DNA of 23,944 bases, from NCBI GenBank assembly GCA_900546005.1, contig URBJ01000031.1:1-23944 (forward strand), given 5' to 3'. Below, piece by piece: positions 8,385-16,651 of this stretch. Positions within the stretch are counted from its first letter, which is position 1, and the number at the start of each line of letters is the position of its first letter. The stretch is from an uncultured Alistipes sp. (GTDB taxonomy: Bacteria > Bacteroidota > Bacteroidia > Bacteroidales > Rikenellaceae). Below the pieces are notes generated by a model, which saw only the letters and a program-made list of their open reading frames with translations, was not told where the DNA came from and did not search any database. The position numbers and the translations under genes were made by a program.

Positions 8385-9815
8385 ATGATAACCTTTACTA
8401 TTGCGTTGCTTGTCCTGATCGGCGGATATTTCGTTTACGGCAAGTTCGTCGAGAAGGTGTTTGGGGTCGACCCGAGTCGGAAAACACCCGCCTTTACCAA
8501 ACAGGACGGGGTGGACTATATTCCCATGCCGACATGGAAAGTATTTATGATCCAGTTCCTGAATATCGCGGGTCTGGGCCCGATTTTCGGAGCCATCATG
8601 GGTGCGAAATTCGGAACAGCCTCATATCTGTGGATCGTTTTGGGAAGTATTTTCGCCGGTGCGGTTCACGATTTTCTGTCGGGTATGATCTCGCTGAGAA
8701 ACGGGGGAGAAAGTCTGCCCGAAACCATAGGGCGCTATCTGGGCGTTAACTTCAAACAGTTCATGCGAGGGTTTACCGTCCTGCTGATGGTACTTGTCGG
8801 CGCGGTTTTCGTGGCAGGTCCTGCCGGGCTGTTGGCTAAGCTGACACCCGAAAGCCTTGATCTCTCTTTTTGGGCGACCATCGTGTTCATCTATTATGTA
8901 TTGGCTACGCTGCTGCCCATCGACAAGATTATCGGTAAGATCTATCCGATATTTGCCGTAGCGTTGATTTTCATGGCAGTAGGTATTCTGGTGATGCTCT
9001 TCTGGAATCATCCGCAGCTGCCCGAAATCACCGACGGCCTGACCAATACGCATCCCGACGGACTTCCGATCTTCCCAATGATGTTTATATCGATCGCATG
9101 CGGTGCCATCTCCGGATTTCATGCTACGCAGTCGCCGATGATGGCTCGGTGCATAACCAACGAGAAGTATGGCCGTCCGGTATTTTATGGAGCGATGATC
9201 ACCGAGGGTATTGTTGCGCTGATTTGGGCTGCTGCGGCCACCTATTTCTTCCATACGGAGTCTGGAACCGCTCTTTTCGCTGCGGATTCGGGGAACGACA
9301 ATGCCGCGATCGTCGTTGACTCGATCACCAAAGAGTGGCTCGGAACGATCGGAGGCCTATTGGCCGTTTTGGGAGTGATTGCGGCGCCTATTACCTCCGG
9401 GGATACGGCCTTCCGTTCAGCCCGTCTGATCGTGGCCGACTTCCTGCACATAGATCAAAAACCGATTCTGAAACGGCTGCTGATTTCAGTTCCGTTGTTC
9501 GTAGTCGGATTCATCATCCTGCATGTAAATTTCTCCGTTTTGTGGCGCTACTTTGCGTGGTGTAACCAGACCCTTGCCGTCTTTACGCTGTGGGCGCTGA
9601 CGGTATATCTGGTGCGGGAGAATAAGCCCTATATCATAACCTTGATTCCAGCGCTGTTCATGACGGCAGTCTGCTCGACCTATATTTTGATGGCTCCCGA
9701 GGGTCTGGCCCTTCCGGAAGTCTGGGCTTATGCGATTGCTGCTGTTGTCGTATTGTTCGTTTTCGGACTCTTCCTCTATTGGAAAAAACGTAAGGCGGTG
9801 TCTACTCTCGGATAG
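8385..9815 (+). CDS. cstA: CstA-family carbon starvation transporter (short form)
   Basis: CstA-type carriers are inner-membrane permeases linked to uptake of peptides and, in enterobacteria, pyruvate. The 476 residues are nearly all hydrophobic segments, consistent with roughly a dozen membrane helices. The family hallmarks are FLNIAGLGPIFGAIMGAKFG (about 54-73), AGAVHDFLSGMISLRNGGES, VAGPAGLLAKLTPE, SGFHATQSPMMARCI (about 242-256) and APITSGDTAFRSARLI. The length matches the short Bacteroidota and clostridial forms, not the approximately 700 residues of E. coli CstA. It ends in KKRK-rich sequence. It shares a transcription unit with the OsmC gene upstream and ends at a strong terminator. 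The substrate in this organism cannot be told from sequence. Confidence 0.93.
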   Translation: MITFTIALLVLIGGYFVYGKFVEKVFGVDPSRKTPAFTKQDGVDYIPMPTWKVFMIQFLNIAGLGPIFGAIMGAKFGTASYLWIVLGSIFAGAVHDFLSGMISLRNGGESLPETIGRYLGVNFKQFMRGFTVLLMVLVGAVFVAGPAGLLAKLTPESLDLSFWATIVFIYYVLATLLPIDKIIGKIYPIFAVALIFMAVGILVMLFWNHPQLPEITDGLTNTHPDGLPIFPMMFISIACGAISGFHATQSPMMARCITNEKYGRPVFYGAMITEGIVALIWAAAATYFFHTESGTALFAADSGNDNAAIVVDSITKEWLGTIGGLLAVLGVIAAPITSGDTAFRSARLIVADFLHIDQKPILKRLLISVPLFVVGFIILHVNFSVLWRYFAWCNQTLAVFTLWALTVYLVRENKPYIITLIPALFMTAVCSTYILMAPEGLALPEVWAYAIAAVVVLFVFGLFLYWKKRKAVSTLG

Positions 9816-9839
9816 AGATTCTTGGAAAGCCTATATTGT

Positions 9840-9889
9840 ACGGATCTTCTCACTGGATACGCATGTGGAGAAGATCCGTTTCTTTTTTG
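9840..9889 (+). terminator. Terminator of the osmC-cstA unit
   Basis: ACGGATCTTCTC (9840-9851) pairs perfectly with GAGAAGATCCGT (9868-9879) over 12 bp and is followed by TTCTTTTTT. This is a textbook Rho-independent terminator 25 bases past the cstA stop. Confidence 0.93.
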
Positions 9890-10059
9890 AAGTATGGAGA
9901 TATATGAAAGTCTCAAAAAGTACGTTATAATCATAGCTTTGTATTCGTGAACATTCGCGGGCGGTTCTTCCTTGCCGAGATGTGTGGAGAGAAAAGGGCC
10001 GAGCGATGTTTTATATGGGTTTAATTGAATTTATACATCAATAAATTTCGTAAAATTCC
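9890..10059. other. Intergenic region upstream of the S41 protease gene
   Basis: No gene is supported. One TAnnTTTG box (TAGCTTTG, 9934-9941) lies far from the coding start and could be a second promoter or chance. The stretch after it shows no clear terminator, so a separate small RNA is not supported. Confidence 0.45.
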
Positions 10060-10067
10060 TATCTTTG
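10060..10067 (+). promoter_or_regulatory. -7 box (TATCTTTG) for the protease-nrnA operon
   Basis: Exact TAnnTTTG match, 34 bases before the ATG at 10102 and 73 before the ATG at 10141. No TTTG at 19 bp spacing upstream. Confidence 0.65.
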
Positions 10068-10101
10068 TAGAATCGGGGCGGTATCTTGATTGTAGCACGT
10101 G

Positions 10102-11625
10102 ATGGAAAAGAAAAAGAATTCGCTTGTTGTAGCTAAATGTATGAAAAGGCTGTTTGTGGTGGCCTTGATGTGCTGTGTAGGGTTGGTTTCGTGTACGAAA
10201 GATCCGGTGGACAATAATCCCCAAGATCCCGACGATACCTATTCGGCCGATGCTGAGGCAAATCGATGGATCTATTCCCAAATGGTCACCCAGTATCTCT
10301 ATAACGACTACACGAAGAGTGTAACGCCCAATTACAATCAGACCTGTGAGCTGTTTTTCACCCAGTTGCTCTCTCGAGACGCGGCTGACAACGACGGAAA
10401 ACACACCGGAGACAAGAACTATTTCTATTCCTACATGGAGCGTACCGGTCAAACCAAAGCGTCATCCGGGGTGTCGTCTGAGTATGGAATGGATTGCATG
10501 TATTACTATACAAACAGTTCTCGGCGGTATATCAGTGCACGGGTGTTGTTCGTTGTCGAAGGGTCGCCGGCCGACCGTGCGGGCATCCGTCGTGGAGACT
10601 GGATTGTAGGCATCGACGGACGTCCGATCGGAGCAAACGAAACGGCCGCCGTAGAGAGTGGTGGGGCTGCAGAATTACAGATCGAACGGATGTCCCTCCG
10701 GCAGATCGATACGATCGATGGACTTGAGATTTACGATTACGAAACGACATACGAAGGAACTGTTGCGATCGAAGCGGCCGAGACCATGGATATCTCCCCG
10801 ATCTTGATGGATACGGTGTTTACATACGGAGGAAAAAAGATCGGTTATCTGGTCTACAACGAGTTTAATACAGGTCCCGGCGGCGTATCGGATGTGACGT
10901 ACGACAACCAGCTCAAGGAGGTATTCGCTTCGTTTCAGCAAGAGAAGATCGACGAGTTGATTCTCGATCTACGATACAATCCCGGAGGGTATGCAAGCAG
11001 TTGTCAGTTGCTGTGCAGCATGATAGCTCCTCGCAGTGCTTTGGGCGATGTCTTCTGTTATCGGAAGATGAACGATGATCTGGATCGGATATACGGCATG
11101 GTGGAGATGGATTTTTTCACTGAAAGCGAAATGGCTCCCTATAACCTCGATCTGGATCGGGTTTTCGTGTTGAGCGGTGCCTATACGGCATCCGCAAGCG
11201 AATTGGTAATCAATTCCTTACGTCCGTACATGAATGTCTATCTGATCGGTACGCAGACCGAAGGCAAAAACGTGGGTTCAATAGAAATCACCTCGTCCAT
11301 ACATGGCATTACCCTCCATCCGATCTACTCGCAAGCCTTCAACAAAAACAAACAATCGGATTATTCTCAAGGGTTTATTCCCGACGAAGAGGTCGATGAG
11401 ATCAAGAATCAGGATCAGCTGTTGCCGTTGGGTGACTCAAGGGAGTTGCTTATGCGCTATGCACTGGCCCGAATAACCAATACACCTGTTGCGGGGACAA
11501 AAGGGGACGCGTCTCTTACCGCTCCTTCGGAACGGGAATGGATCGGCCCGACACGACTCAACCGCCACGTCGAAGGCATGATCTTCACGGACACACAAAC
11601 ACTTGATAGAGAGGCAGAGGAATAA
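10102..11625 (+). CDS. S41 family C-terminal-processing-type protease, lipoprotein
   Basis: This is a PDZ-containing serine protease of the Ctp/Tsp type (MEROPS S41), probably anchored in the cell envelope. With ATG 10102 it has 507 residues. A hydrophobic segment RLFVVALMCCVGLVSC ends in a lipobox (LVSC) with Lys/Asp after the Cys, so it is a predicted lipoprotein. ATG 10141 (MKRLF...) would give a more normal signal peptide and is a serious alternative start. A PDZ segment GSPADRAGIRRGDWIVGIDG begins near residue 154, then ILDLRYNPGGYASS near 288. The catalytic Ser364 (TASASE) and Lys389 (TEGKNVG) are 25 residues apart, the same distance as Ser430/Lys455 of E. coli Tsp. The C-terminal 60 residues are acidic and unrecognised. 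nrnA starts 12 bases after the stop. Confidence 0.92.
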   Translation: MEKKKNSLVVAKCMKRLFVVALMCCVGLVSCTKDPVDNNPQDPDDTYSADAEANRWIYSQMVTQYLYNDYTKSVTPNYNQTCELFFTQLLSRDAADNDGKHTGDKNYFYSYMERTGQTKASSGVSSEYGMDCMYYYTNSSRRYISARVLFVVEGSPADRAGIRRGDWIVGIDGRPIGANETAAVESGGAAELQIERMSLRQIDTIDGLEIYDYETTYEGTVAIEAAETMDISPILMDTVFTYGGKKIGYLVYNEFNTGPGGVSDVTYDNQLKEVFASFQQEKIDELILDLRYNPGGYASSCQLLCSMIAPRSALGDVFCYRKMNDDLDRIYGMVEMDFFTESEMAPYNLDLDRVFVLSGAYTASASELVINSLRPYMNVYLIGTQTEGKNVGSIEITSSIHGITLHPIYSQAFNKNKQSDYSQGFIPDEEVDEIKNQDQLLPLGDSRELLMRYALARITNTPVAGTKGDASLTAPSEREWIGPTRLNRHVEGMIFTDTQTLDREAEE

Positions 11626-11637
11626 ATGAAGTGAATT

Positions 11638-12672
11638 ATGGTTATCACAGAGCAAAAATTAGATCAACTACGTACCATATTAGGCGATACGCCGAAAAAG
11701 ATAGTCCTTTTATCCCACACCAATCCGGACGGTGACACCATCGGAGCCGCTCTGGCATGGAGATCCTATCTCGATCGTCTGGGGCATGTTGTCCGGTGTA
11801 TCGCACCGAACCGCTATCCCTACTTTCTCGAATGGATGACCGATATCGGATACATCGGTGTATTTAAAGACGATGCGGATGGTGAAATGGCCCGGTTCAT
11901 CAGCGAGGCGGAGATCATCTTCTGCATGGACTTCAACCAGATCAATCGGCTGGATCGGGTGACCGATACGGCCATGGCCAACACGACGGCGACACGCATC
12001 CTGATCGACCACCACTTGCACCCTCCCGTAGACGGATACGCAGTGCAATTCTCGGACACCTACTCCTGTTCGACCTCCTACATCGTCTACCAACTGATTG
12101 TAGCATTGGCCGGAGAAGAGGCCATCGATCAGGCGATGGCCGAGGCGCTGTATGTCGGTATTATGACCGATACGGGTAATTTCAGCTACAGCTATCTGAC
12201 CTCCGACCTGTTTCGGGCAGCAGCCGTACTGATCGATCGGGGAGTCAATGTGCCGTATGTAAACAGCAGCGTCTATGACAACTTCTCCGAAGGCCGGATG
12301 CGCCTGTTAGGATACATGTTGAACGACAAGATGGTCACAAATTATCGATACGGCGTCGCCTATGTATCGCTCACGGAGGAAGATATGCGCCGTTTCAACT
12401 TCATCCAAGGCGATAGCGAAGGCTTTGTCAACTATCCGCTGTCGATACGCGGGATCCGGATGTCGGCCATGTTCATTCAAACCAAACACAGCATCCGTGT
12501 CTCGTTACGTTCCCGAGGCGATATCGATGTCAACGTATTTGCCCGCAGATACTTTGAGGGCGGAGGACATCGCAATGCTGCCGGAGGTCGGTCGTATGTC
12601 TCGATGGACGAGACACTGAAAAAGTTCCAAGAAGACTTAAAAGAGTATTTCGGAGATCTTCCGACAAAGTAG
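11638..12672 (+). CDS. nrnA: DHH/DHHA1 phosphoesterase, oligoribonuclease/pAp phosphatase (NrnA type)
   Basis: NrnA degrades very short RNA oligonucleotides (nanoRNA) and dephosphorylates pAp in the cytosol, replacing Orn in organisms that lack it. The 344 residues follow the family layout: SHTNPDGDTIGA (26-37) with metal ligands His27, Asp31 and Asp33, MDFNQ with Asp98, LIDHH (122-126, the DHH motif), MTDTGNFSYSYLT (about residues 178-190), and the DHHA1 signature GGGHRNAAGG from 308. All catalytic motifs are intact. It lies 12 bases after the protease gene and is probably co-transcribed with it and with the two membrane genes downstream. RecJ is excluded by the short length and the NrnA-like order of motifs. 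Confidence 0.93.
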   Translation: MVITEQKLDQLRTILGDTPKKIVLLSHTNPDGDTIGAALAWRSYLDRLGHVVRCIAPNRYPYFLEWMTDIGYIGVFKDDADGEMARFISEAEIIFCMDFNQINRLDRVTDTAMANTTATRILIDHHLHPPVDGYAVQFSDTYSCSTSYIVYQLIVALAGEEAIDQAMAEALYVGIMTDTGNFSYSYLTSDLFRAAAVLIDRGVNVPYVNSSVYDNFSEGRMRLLGYMLNDKMVTNYRYGVAYVSLTEEDMRRFNFIQGDSEGFVNYPLSIRGIRMSAMFIQTKHSIRVSLRSRGDIDVNVFARRYFEGGGHRNAAGGRSYVSMDETLKKFQEDLKEYFGDLPTK

Positions 12673-12736
12673 CGCCACTCGACGCGCCTTTTCCTGAACG
12701 TGGTCGGATCTTATATTCTGAGTTAATTGAAATGTC

Positions 12737-13024
12737 ATGAAAAAAGTTTGGAGTTTTATTCTGAGTGCGGTCCTCTTTTTCATCATCGTATTCGGTATTC
12801 AATGGGCCGGTGAGGTCTATTGGCTCAAAAGAGGGAAAGAGCTCTCCTCGATGCTGATCGAATCGGGTGGAACGGCGATTGTTTTCGCCATCTTCCTCTC
12901 GATGATTGCACGCAGACAACGGATACAACAGGAGCGCGACGAAGCGCTTCGTGAACGCCGTCGAGCCGAATTCCGAAAAAGGGTCGAAGAGGAGGAGAAA
13001 AAAAGAGCTGAAGAAAAGAGATAG
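12737..13024 (+). CDS. Small membrane protein with charged C-terminal helix
   Basis: Not recognised as a named family. The 95-residue protein has one clear hydrophobic segment (about 5-24, VWSFILSAVLFFIIVFGIQW), a second shorter one (about 45-60, GTAIVFAIFLSMIA), and then a continuous Arg/Glu/Lys-rich helix to the end (RQRIQQERDEALRERRRAEF onward), which is probably cytoplasmic and may be a coiled coil. The charge pattern suits a hairpin membrane anchor holding a helical tail at the membrane face. The ATG at 12737 gives MKKVW, typical for a membrane protein. It begins 64 bases after nrnA and ends 13 bases before the PH-like membrane gene, which suggests co-expression. It is real as judged by its membrane topology and tight gene spacing, but the function is unknown. 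Confidence 0.75.
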   Translation: MKKVWSFILSAVLFFIIVFGIQWAGEVYWLKRGKELSSMLIESGGTAIVFAIFLSMIARRQRIQQERDEALRERRRAEFRKRVEEEEKKRAEEKR

Positions 13025-13037
13025 AGAGTCTGCAATC

Positions 13038-13607
13038 ATGCCTCAGGAGAAGTACAAATACCGCTACGACCGCCGTAGCCGTCGCATCACTTTCGTTATT
13101 CTGACGATTGTCGTATTGCTGCTGATCGGTGCGAGTTTCGTTTGGGGGGGAGCCTATCTTCCCGCATGGGGTGTATTTTTTCTGATTTGCATCATCATTC
13201 TCTACATTCTGTCGATTCCGCTCTACATTCTGCTCGATGATTCGGTTGTCGAAGTGCACTGTATCGTCGATATGACCCGGATCCACATCGAAGATGTTGA
13301 AAAGATCCGTGTCTTCGGCAAAGACGAATTTACCCGTCTGTGGCCGTTGGTGGGCAGTTACGGTTTTTGGGGCTACTACGGCTACTACTTCGACTTCATG
13401 GAGTGGACGACCTATAAAGTCTATGCTTCAGACCGAAAGCATCTGGTTCTGATCGAGGATATCTATGAAGACCGGTTTATCGTAAGCTGCAACGACCCGG
13501 AGACATTCATAAAACACGTTCAGGAGTATCGCGACCGGAAAAGGAGCGAAATCCTGCGTCACACACAGCAAGGCGGACAATCGGACCGTTCGGAGACAAA
13601 TCCGTAA
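13038..13607 (+). CDS. Membrane protein with PH-like C-terminal domain
   Basis: From ATG 13038 the protein has 189 residues: a basic N-terminus ([13 protein letters not shown]), two adjacent membrane helices (about 17-36 and 44-66), and a soluble domain of about 100 residues. That domain contains [10 protein letters not shown], an aromatic Gly/Tyr-rich loop [12 protein letters not shown], and [14 protein letters not shown]...[19 protein letters not shown]. The last part resembles bacterial PH domains (bPH_6-like) that end in a strand, an S/C-NDPE turn and a helix; this is family resemblance from memory. A longer open frame starts at 12906 but would overlap the upstream gene in another frame, so the internal ATG is preferred. 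It is probably the last gene of the operon. The ligand and role are unknown. Confidence 0.8.
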   Translation: MPQEKYKYRYDRRSRRITFVILTIVVLLLIGASFVWGGAYLPAWGVFFLICIIILYILSIPLYILLDDSVVEVHCIVDMTRIHIEDVEKIRVFGKDEFTRLWPLVGSYGFWGYYGYYFDFMEWTTYKVYASDRKHLVLIEDIYEDRFIVSCNDPETFIKHVQEYRDRKRSEILRHTQQGGQSDRSETNP

Positions 13608-13636
13608 AACATCCCCGTGGTTTGCCGCAAAATCGT

Positions 13637-13644
13637 TATCTTTG
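13637..13644 (+). promoter_or_regulatory. acnA promoter -7 box (TATCTTTG)
   Basis: Exact TAnnTTTG match. Its last G is the first base of the 11-bp stem at 13644-13675, so the promoter and the terminator hairpin overlap. Predicted transcription start is near 13650, leaving about 67 bases of leader before the acnA ATG. Confidence 0.65.
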
Positions 13645-13683
13645 TCCGTCGAAGAGTTCGCAGGCTTCGACGGACATCTTTTT
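13644..13683 (+). terminator. Terminator of the 10102-13607 operon, overlapping the acnA promoter
   Basis: GTCCGTCGAAG (13644-13654) pairs perfectly with CTTCGACGGAC (13665-13675) around a 10-base loop, followed by ATCTTTTT. It lies 37 bases past the stop of the PH-like membrane gene, as expected for its terminator, and overlaps the start of the acnA transcript. Confidence 0.82.
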
Positions 13684-13716
13684 CAATACGAAATAAATCA
13701 TAAAAACTCGACAGAT

Positions 13717-15963
13717 ATGGCATTTGACATTGAAATGATCCGGAACGTTTACAAGACGTTCGCACAAAAGGTAGAGCATGCCCGGGCCGTCAAAGGGGGT
13801 CCGCTGACGCTTGCAGAGAAGATTTTGTATGCCCATCTCTACGATGAAGCGGACGCCAAGCCGTTCGTTCGGGGTACCGACTACGTCAATTTCCGGCCCG
13901 ACCGTGTGGCCATGCAGGATGCAACGGCACAGATGGCCTTGTTACAGTTTATGAATGCAGGACGTGACCGTTCGGCCGTTCCCGCTTCGGTACACTGCGA
14001 TCACCTGATTCAGGCCGATCGGGGGGCTGCTGCCGATTTGGCTACCGCCAACGAAACCAACCGTGAGGTCTACGACTTCCTGAAAAGCGTCGCCAACCGG
14101 TATGGAATCGGATTCTGGAAGGCCGGTGCCGGGATCATCCATCAGGTCGTGCTGGAAAATTATGCATTCCCGGGAGGAATGATGATCGGGACCGACTCGC
14201 ATACGCCCAATGCCGGAGGTTTAGGTATGGTGGCTATCGGAGTCGGAGGAGCCGATGCCGTCGATGTGATGGCCGGTATGCCGTGGGAGCTGAAGATGCC
14301 CAAAATTTTCGGTATCAAACTAACCGGAAAACTCAGCGGTTGGGCGTCGCCGAAGGATGTTATCCTGAAGGTAGCCGGCATCCTCACGGTCAAGGGAGGA
14401 ACCAACGCTATCTTGGAGTACTTTGGCGAGGGTGCAGCTTCGTTGTCGGCTACGGGAAAGGCAACGATCTGCAACATGGGTGCTGAAGTCGGGGCAACGA
14501 CCTCGCTCTTCGCATACGACGAATCGATGGACCGCTATCTGCGGGCAACGGGACGTCCCGATGTGGCTGATGCGGCCAAACAGTTGAGTGGTTCGCTGCG
14601 TGCTGATGCTGAAGTTGAGGCTGCTCCCGAAAAATACTACGATCGCGTAATCGAGATCGATCTTTCGACACTCGAACCCTATATCAACGGTCCGTTTACA
14701 CCGGACGCCGCCCATACGATCTCCGAATTCGGTGCGTGGGTACGTGAAAAGGGGATTCCCCAACGGATGGAAGTCGGTCTGATCGGATCCTGTACGAACT
14801 CCTCTTATCAGGATTTGGGAAGAGCCGCATCCGTTGCACGTCAAGCGATCGATAAAAAGTTGAAAACGCAGGCGAAACTGCTGATCAATCCGGGTTCGGA
14901 GCAGGTTCGTTATACGGCAGAGCGAGACGGGATTCTGAAACCGCTGTTGGAGATCGGTGGTGTTGTGATGACCAATGCCTGCGGACCCTGTATCGGACAG
15001 TGGGCCCGCCACGAAAAGGATAACACACGTCCGAATTCGATCGTAACGTCGTTTAACCGTAACTTTGCCAAACGTGCGGACGGCAACCCCAACACACATG
15101 CATTTGTTGCATCACCCGAGTTGGTTACGGCCCTGACCATTGCCGGAGATCTGACATTCAATCCGCTGAAAGACAAGCTGCAAAACAGCGATGACGAGTG
15201 GGTTATGCTCGACGAACCGAAAGGAGATGAGTTGCCCGCAGCCGGCTTTACCGTCGATGACAACGGATACATCGCCCCGGACGACCACTTCACCGGTGAG
15301 GTGGTCATTGCTCCCGGATCGAACCGTCTGCAACGTCTGCAACCCTTCGCTGCATGGGACGGGAAAGATTTTACCGATCTGCGGCTACTGATCAAGGCTG
15401 AAGGGAAGTGTACGACCGATCACATCTCGATGGCCGGTCCGTGGCTTCGTTTCCGCGGTCACCTCGAAAATATTTCGGACAACCTGCTGATGGGAGCCGT
15501 CAACCGCTTCAACGGCAAGACAAACTGTGTTCTGAACACGTTGGACGGAAGTTACGACGCCGTATCGTCAGTTGCCAAACAGTACAAAAGTCGGGGAATC
15601 GGATCGATCGTCGTGGCCGAAGAGAACTACGGTGAAGGCTCTTCGCGGGAGCATGCCGCACTGGAACCGCGTTTCCTGAATGTCAAAGTCGTTTTGGTCA
15701 AATCGTTTGCCCGTATCCACGAGACAAACCTCAAAAAACAGGGAGTTCTGGCCCTTACCTTTGCCAATCCGGCAGACTACGACCGGATTCGTGAGGACGA
15801 CCGGATCTCGGTAACGGGTCTGGCAACGTTTGCTCCCGGCAGCCGGATGACAATCACCCTGAAACACAGCGACGGGACCACCGAATCGTTCGAAGCGGTG
15901 CACACCTACAACGAGCACCAGATCGGATGGTTCAAGGCGGGAGCTGCATTGAACTGTAAATAA
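13717..15963 (+). CDS. acnA: Aconitate hydratase, mitochondrial type
   Basis: Aconitase isomerises citrate and isocitrate via cis-aconitate with a [4Fe-4S] cluster, in the TCA branch leading to 2-oxoglutarate. From ATG 13717 it has 748 residues. The three cluster ligands are Cys359 ([12 protein letters not shown]), Cys422 and Cys425 ([12 protein letters not shown]), one position off the porcine mitochondrial numbering 358/421/424. Other active-site segments are [12 protein letters not shown] (about 167-178), STRP-equivalent loops, [13 protein letters not shown] (about 567-579) and [11 protein letters not shown] (about 642-652). Size and order match the mitochondrial-type enzyme common in Bacteroidota rather than E. 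coli AcnA (891 aa) or AcnB. An in-frame upstream start at 13642 overlaps the promoter and terminator and is rejected. No citrate synthase or isocitrate dehydrogenase gene is adjacent in this window. Confidence 0.96.
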   Translation: MAFDIEMIRNVYKTFAQKVEHARAVKGGPLTLAEKILYAHLYDEADAKPFVRGTDYVNFRPDRVAMQDATAQMALLQFMNAGRDRSAVPASVHCDHLIQADRGAAADLATANETNREVYDFLKSVANRYGIGFWKAGAGIIHQVVLENYAFPGGMMIGTDSHTPNAGGLGMVAIGVGGADAVDVMAGMPWELKMPKIFGIKLTGKLSGWASPKDVILKVAGILTVKGGTNAILEYFGEGAASLSATGKATICNMGAEVGATTSLFAYDESMDRYLRATGRPDVADAAKQLSGSLRADAEVEAAPEKYYDRVIEIDLSTLEPYINGPFTPDAAHTISEFGAWVREKGIPQRMEVGLIGSCTNSSYQDLGRAASVARQAIDKKLKTQAKLLINPGSEQVRYTAERDGILKPLLEIGGVVMTNACGPCIGQWARHEKDNTRPNSIVTSFNRNFAKRADGNPNTHAFVASPELVTALTIAGDLTFNPLKDKLQNSDDEWVMLDEPKGDELPAAGFTVDDNGYIAPDDHFTGEVVIAPGSNRLQRLQPFAAWDGKDFTDLRLLIKAEGKCTTDHISMAGPWLRFRGHLENISDNLLMGAVNRFNGKTNCVLNTLDGSYDAVSSVAKQYKSRGIGSIVVAEENYGEGSSREHAALEPRFLNVKVVLVKSFARIHETNLKKQGVLALTFANPADYDRIREDDRISVTGLATFAPGSRMTITLKHSDGTTESFEAVHTYNEHQIGWFKAGAALNCK

Positions 15964-15968
15964 ATCAC

Positions 15969-16010
15969 CTCCGGAGGGCGGAATGTTCGCCTCCCGGAGA
16001 TAAAATTTAA
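15969..16010 (+). terminator. Hairpin after acnA
   Basis: CTCCGGAGGGCG (15969-15980) pairs with CGCCTCCCGGAG (15988-15999) over 12 positions with one A-C mismatch and one G-T wobble. Only a weak ATAAAATTT tail follows, so it may be a terminator or an RNA-stabilising 3' hairpin. Confidence 0.6.
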
Positions 16011-16018
16011 AGGAACGT

Positions 16019-16049
16019 ATTGTTTTTTCGGGAGAAAGCACTACCTTTG
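16019..16049 (+). promoter_or_regulatory. rplS promoter
   Basis: ATTG (16019-16022) is separated by exactly 19 bases from TACCTTTG (16042-16049), close to the Bacteroidota -33/-7 consensus. Inverted repeats (AGCAC 16037-16041 and GTGCT 16049-16053, flanked by GGGA and TCCC) surround the -7 box. Confidence 0.7.
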
Positions 16050-16064
16050 TGCTCCCAAAGTGCA

Positions 16065-16102
16065 GGAATCTCTTGCGAGGACGTAGGGGCCCGTAATATT
16101 CC
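16065..16102 (+). ncRNA. Candidate structured leader of rplS mRNA
   Basis: The 5' UTR between the promoter and ATG 16127 can fold into a closed multi-branch structure. GGAAT (16065-16069) pairs with ATTCC (16098-16102) and encloses CTC-TTGC-GAG (16070-16079) and ACG...CGT (16081-16083 with 16092-16094). Ribosomal protein genes often carry such autoregulatory leaders. I believe an L19 leader has been proposed in some Bacteroidota, but I cannot match it to this sequence. The fold was made by eye. Confidence 0.4.
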
Positions 16103-16126
16103 CACTATAAATTAATATTGTTGAAA

Positions 16127-16492
16127 ATGGACAAGTTGATTAAAATCGCCCAAGATTCTATGTGGGTGAAACCGGAAGTTCCTTCGTTCAAAAGCGGTGA
16201 CACGATTACCGTAACGTATAAGATTGTCGAGGGAAACAAAGAGCGTCTTCAGAGTTTTCGAGGCACGGTCATTCAAATCAAAGGCAGCGGCATCACCAAA
16301 ATGTTTACGATCCGCAAAATTTCAGACGGAATCGGCGTTGAGCGTATTTTCCCGCTCTACTCGCCCCATATCGATCATATCGAAGTGAACAAAGTGGGTG
16401 TCGTTCGCCGTGCACGTATCTACTATCTGCGCGGTCTGACCGGTAAAAAAGCCCGCATCAAAGAGAAAAAGAGAGTATTTACTGCAAAGTAA
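16127..16492 (+). CDS. rplS: 50S ribosomal protein L19
   Basis: L19 (bL19) sits at the 30S-50S interface and contributes to an intersubunit bridge. The 121-residue product shows the whole family pattern: FKSGDTITVTYKIVEGNKER, QSFRGTVIQIKGSGITKMFT, ISDGIGVERIFPLYSPHID and the basic tail VGVVRRARIYYLRGLTGKKARIKE (two parts). ATG 16127 (MDKLIKIAQ) is preferred over the in-frame TTG at 16118. It is expressed alone from a promoter at 16019-16049 and closed by a strong terminator. It is not in the trmD-rplS order seen in many other bacteria. Confidence 0.97.
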   Translation: MDKLIKIAQDSMWVKPEVPSFKSGDTITVTYKIVEGNKERLQSFRGTVIQIKGSGITKMFTIRKISDGIGVERIFPLYSPHIDHIEVNKVGVVRRARIYYLRGLTGKKARIKEKKRVFTAK

Positions 16493-16520
16493 GTCATACT
16501 CCCTGTGTGGAGCAAAAACA

Positions 16521-16550
16521 AAACGGAGCCTGTCGGGTTCCGTTTTTTTA
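16521..16550 (+). terminator. rplS terminator
   Basis: AACGGAGCC (16522-16530) pairs with GGGTTCCGTT (end at 16544) with one G-T wobble, followed by a run of seven T and then ATAAG. It lies 30 bases past the rplS stop. Confidence 0.9.
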
Positions 16551-16609
16551 TAAGATAACGACCGTGTTTAGTCATTTCCCTGAAAAAGTTTTTGTTTCTG
16601 GAAATTTTG

Positions 16610-16617
16610 TACCTTTA
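16610..16617 (+). promoter_or_regulatory. Candidate promoter of the two-component operon (TACCTTTA)
   Basis: TACCTTTA differs from TAnnTTTG at the last base and lies 35 bases before ATG 16652. A TTTG at 16591-16594 is 15 bases upstream, shorter than the usual 19. Confidence 0.4.
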
Positions 16618-16651
16618 CACGCAATCCGAATACAAATACGCTTAACGCTAC

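Noticed and set aside
9934..10020. Possible small RNA starting after TAGCTTTG
   Set aside because: There is no -33 element at the right spacing and no terminator hairpin before the next promoter.
12673..12736. GCGCC-rich stretch after nrnA as a terminator
   Set aside because: The two GCGCC copies are direct repeats and do not pair into a hairpin.
12906..13037. 44-residue N-terminal extension of the PH-like membrane protein
   Set aside because: It overlaps the upstream gene in another frame; the internal ATG at 13038 gives a normal membrane-protein start.
13642..13716. 25-residue N-terminal extension of aconitase
   Set aside because: It runs through the -7 box and terminator hairpin; the family N-terminus begins at ATG 13717.
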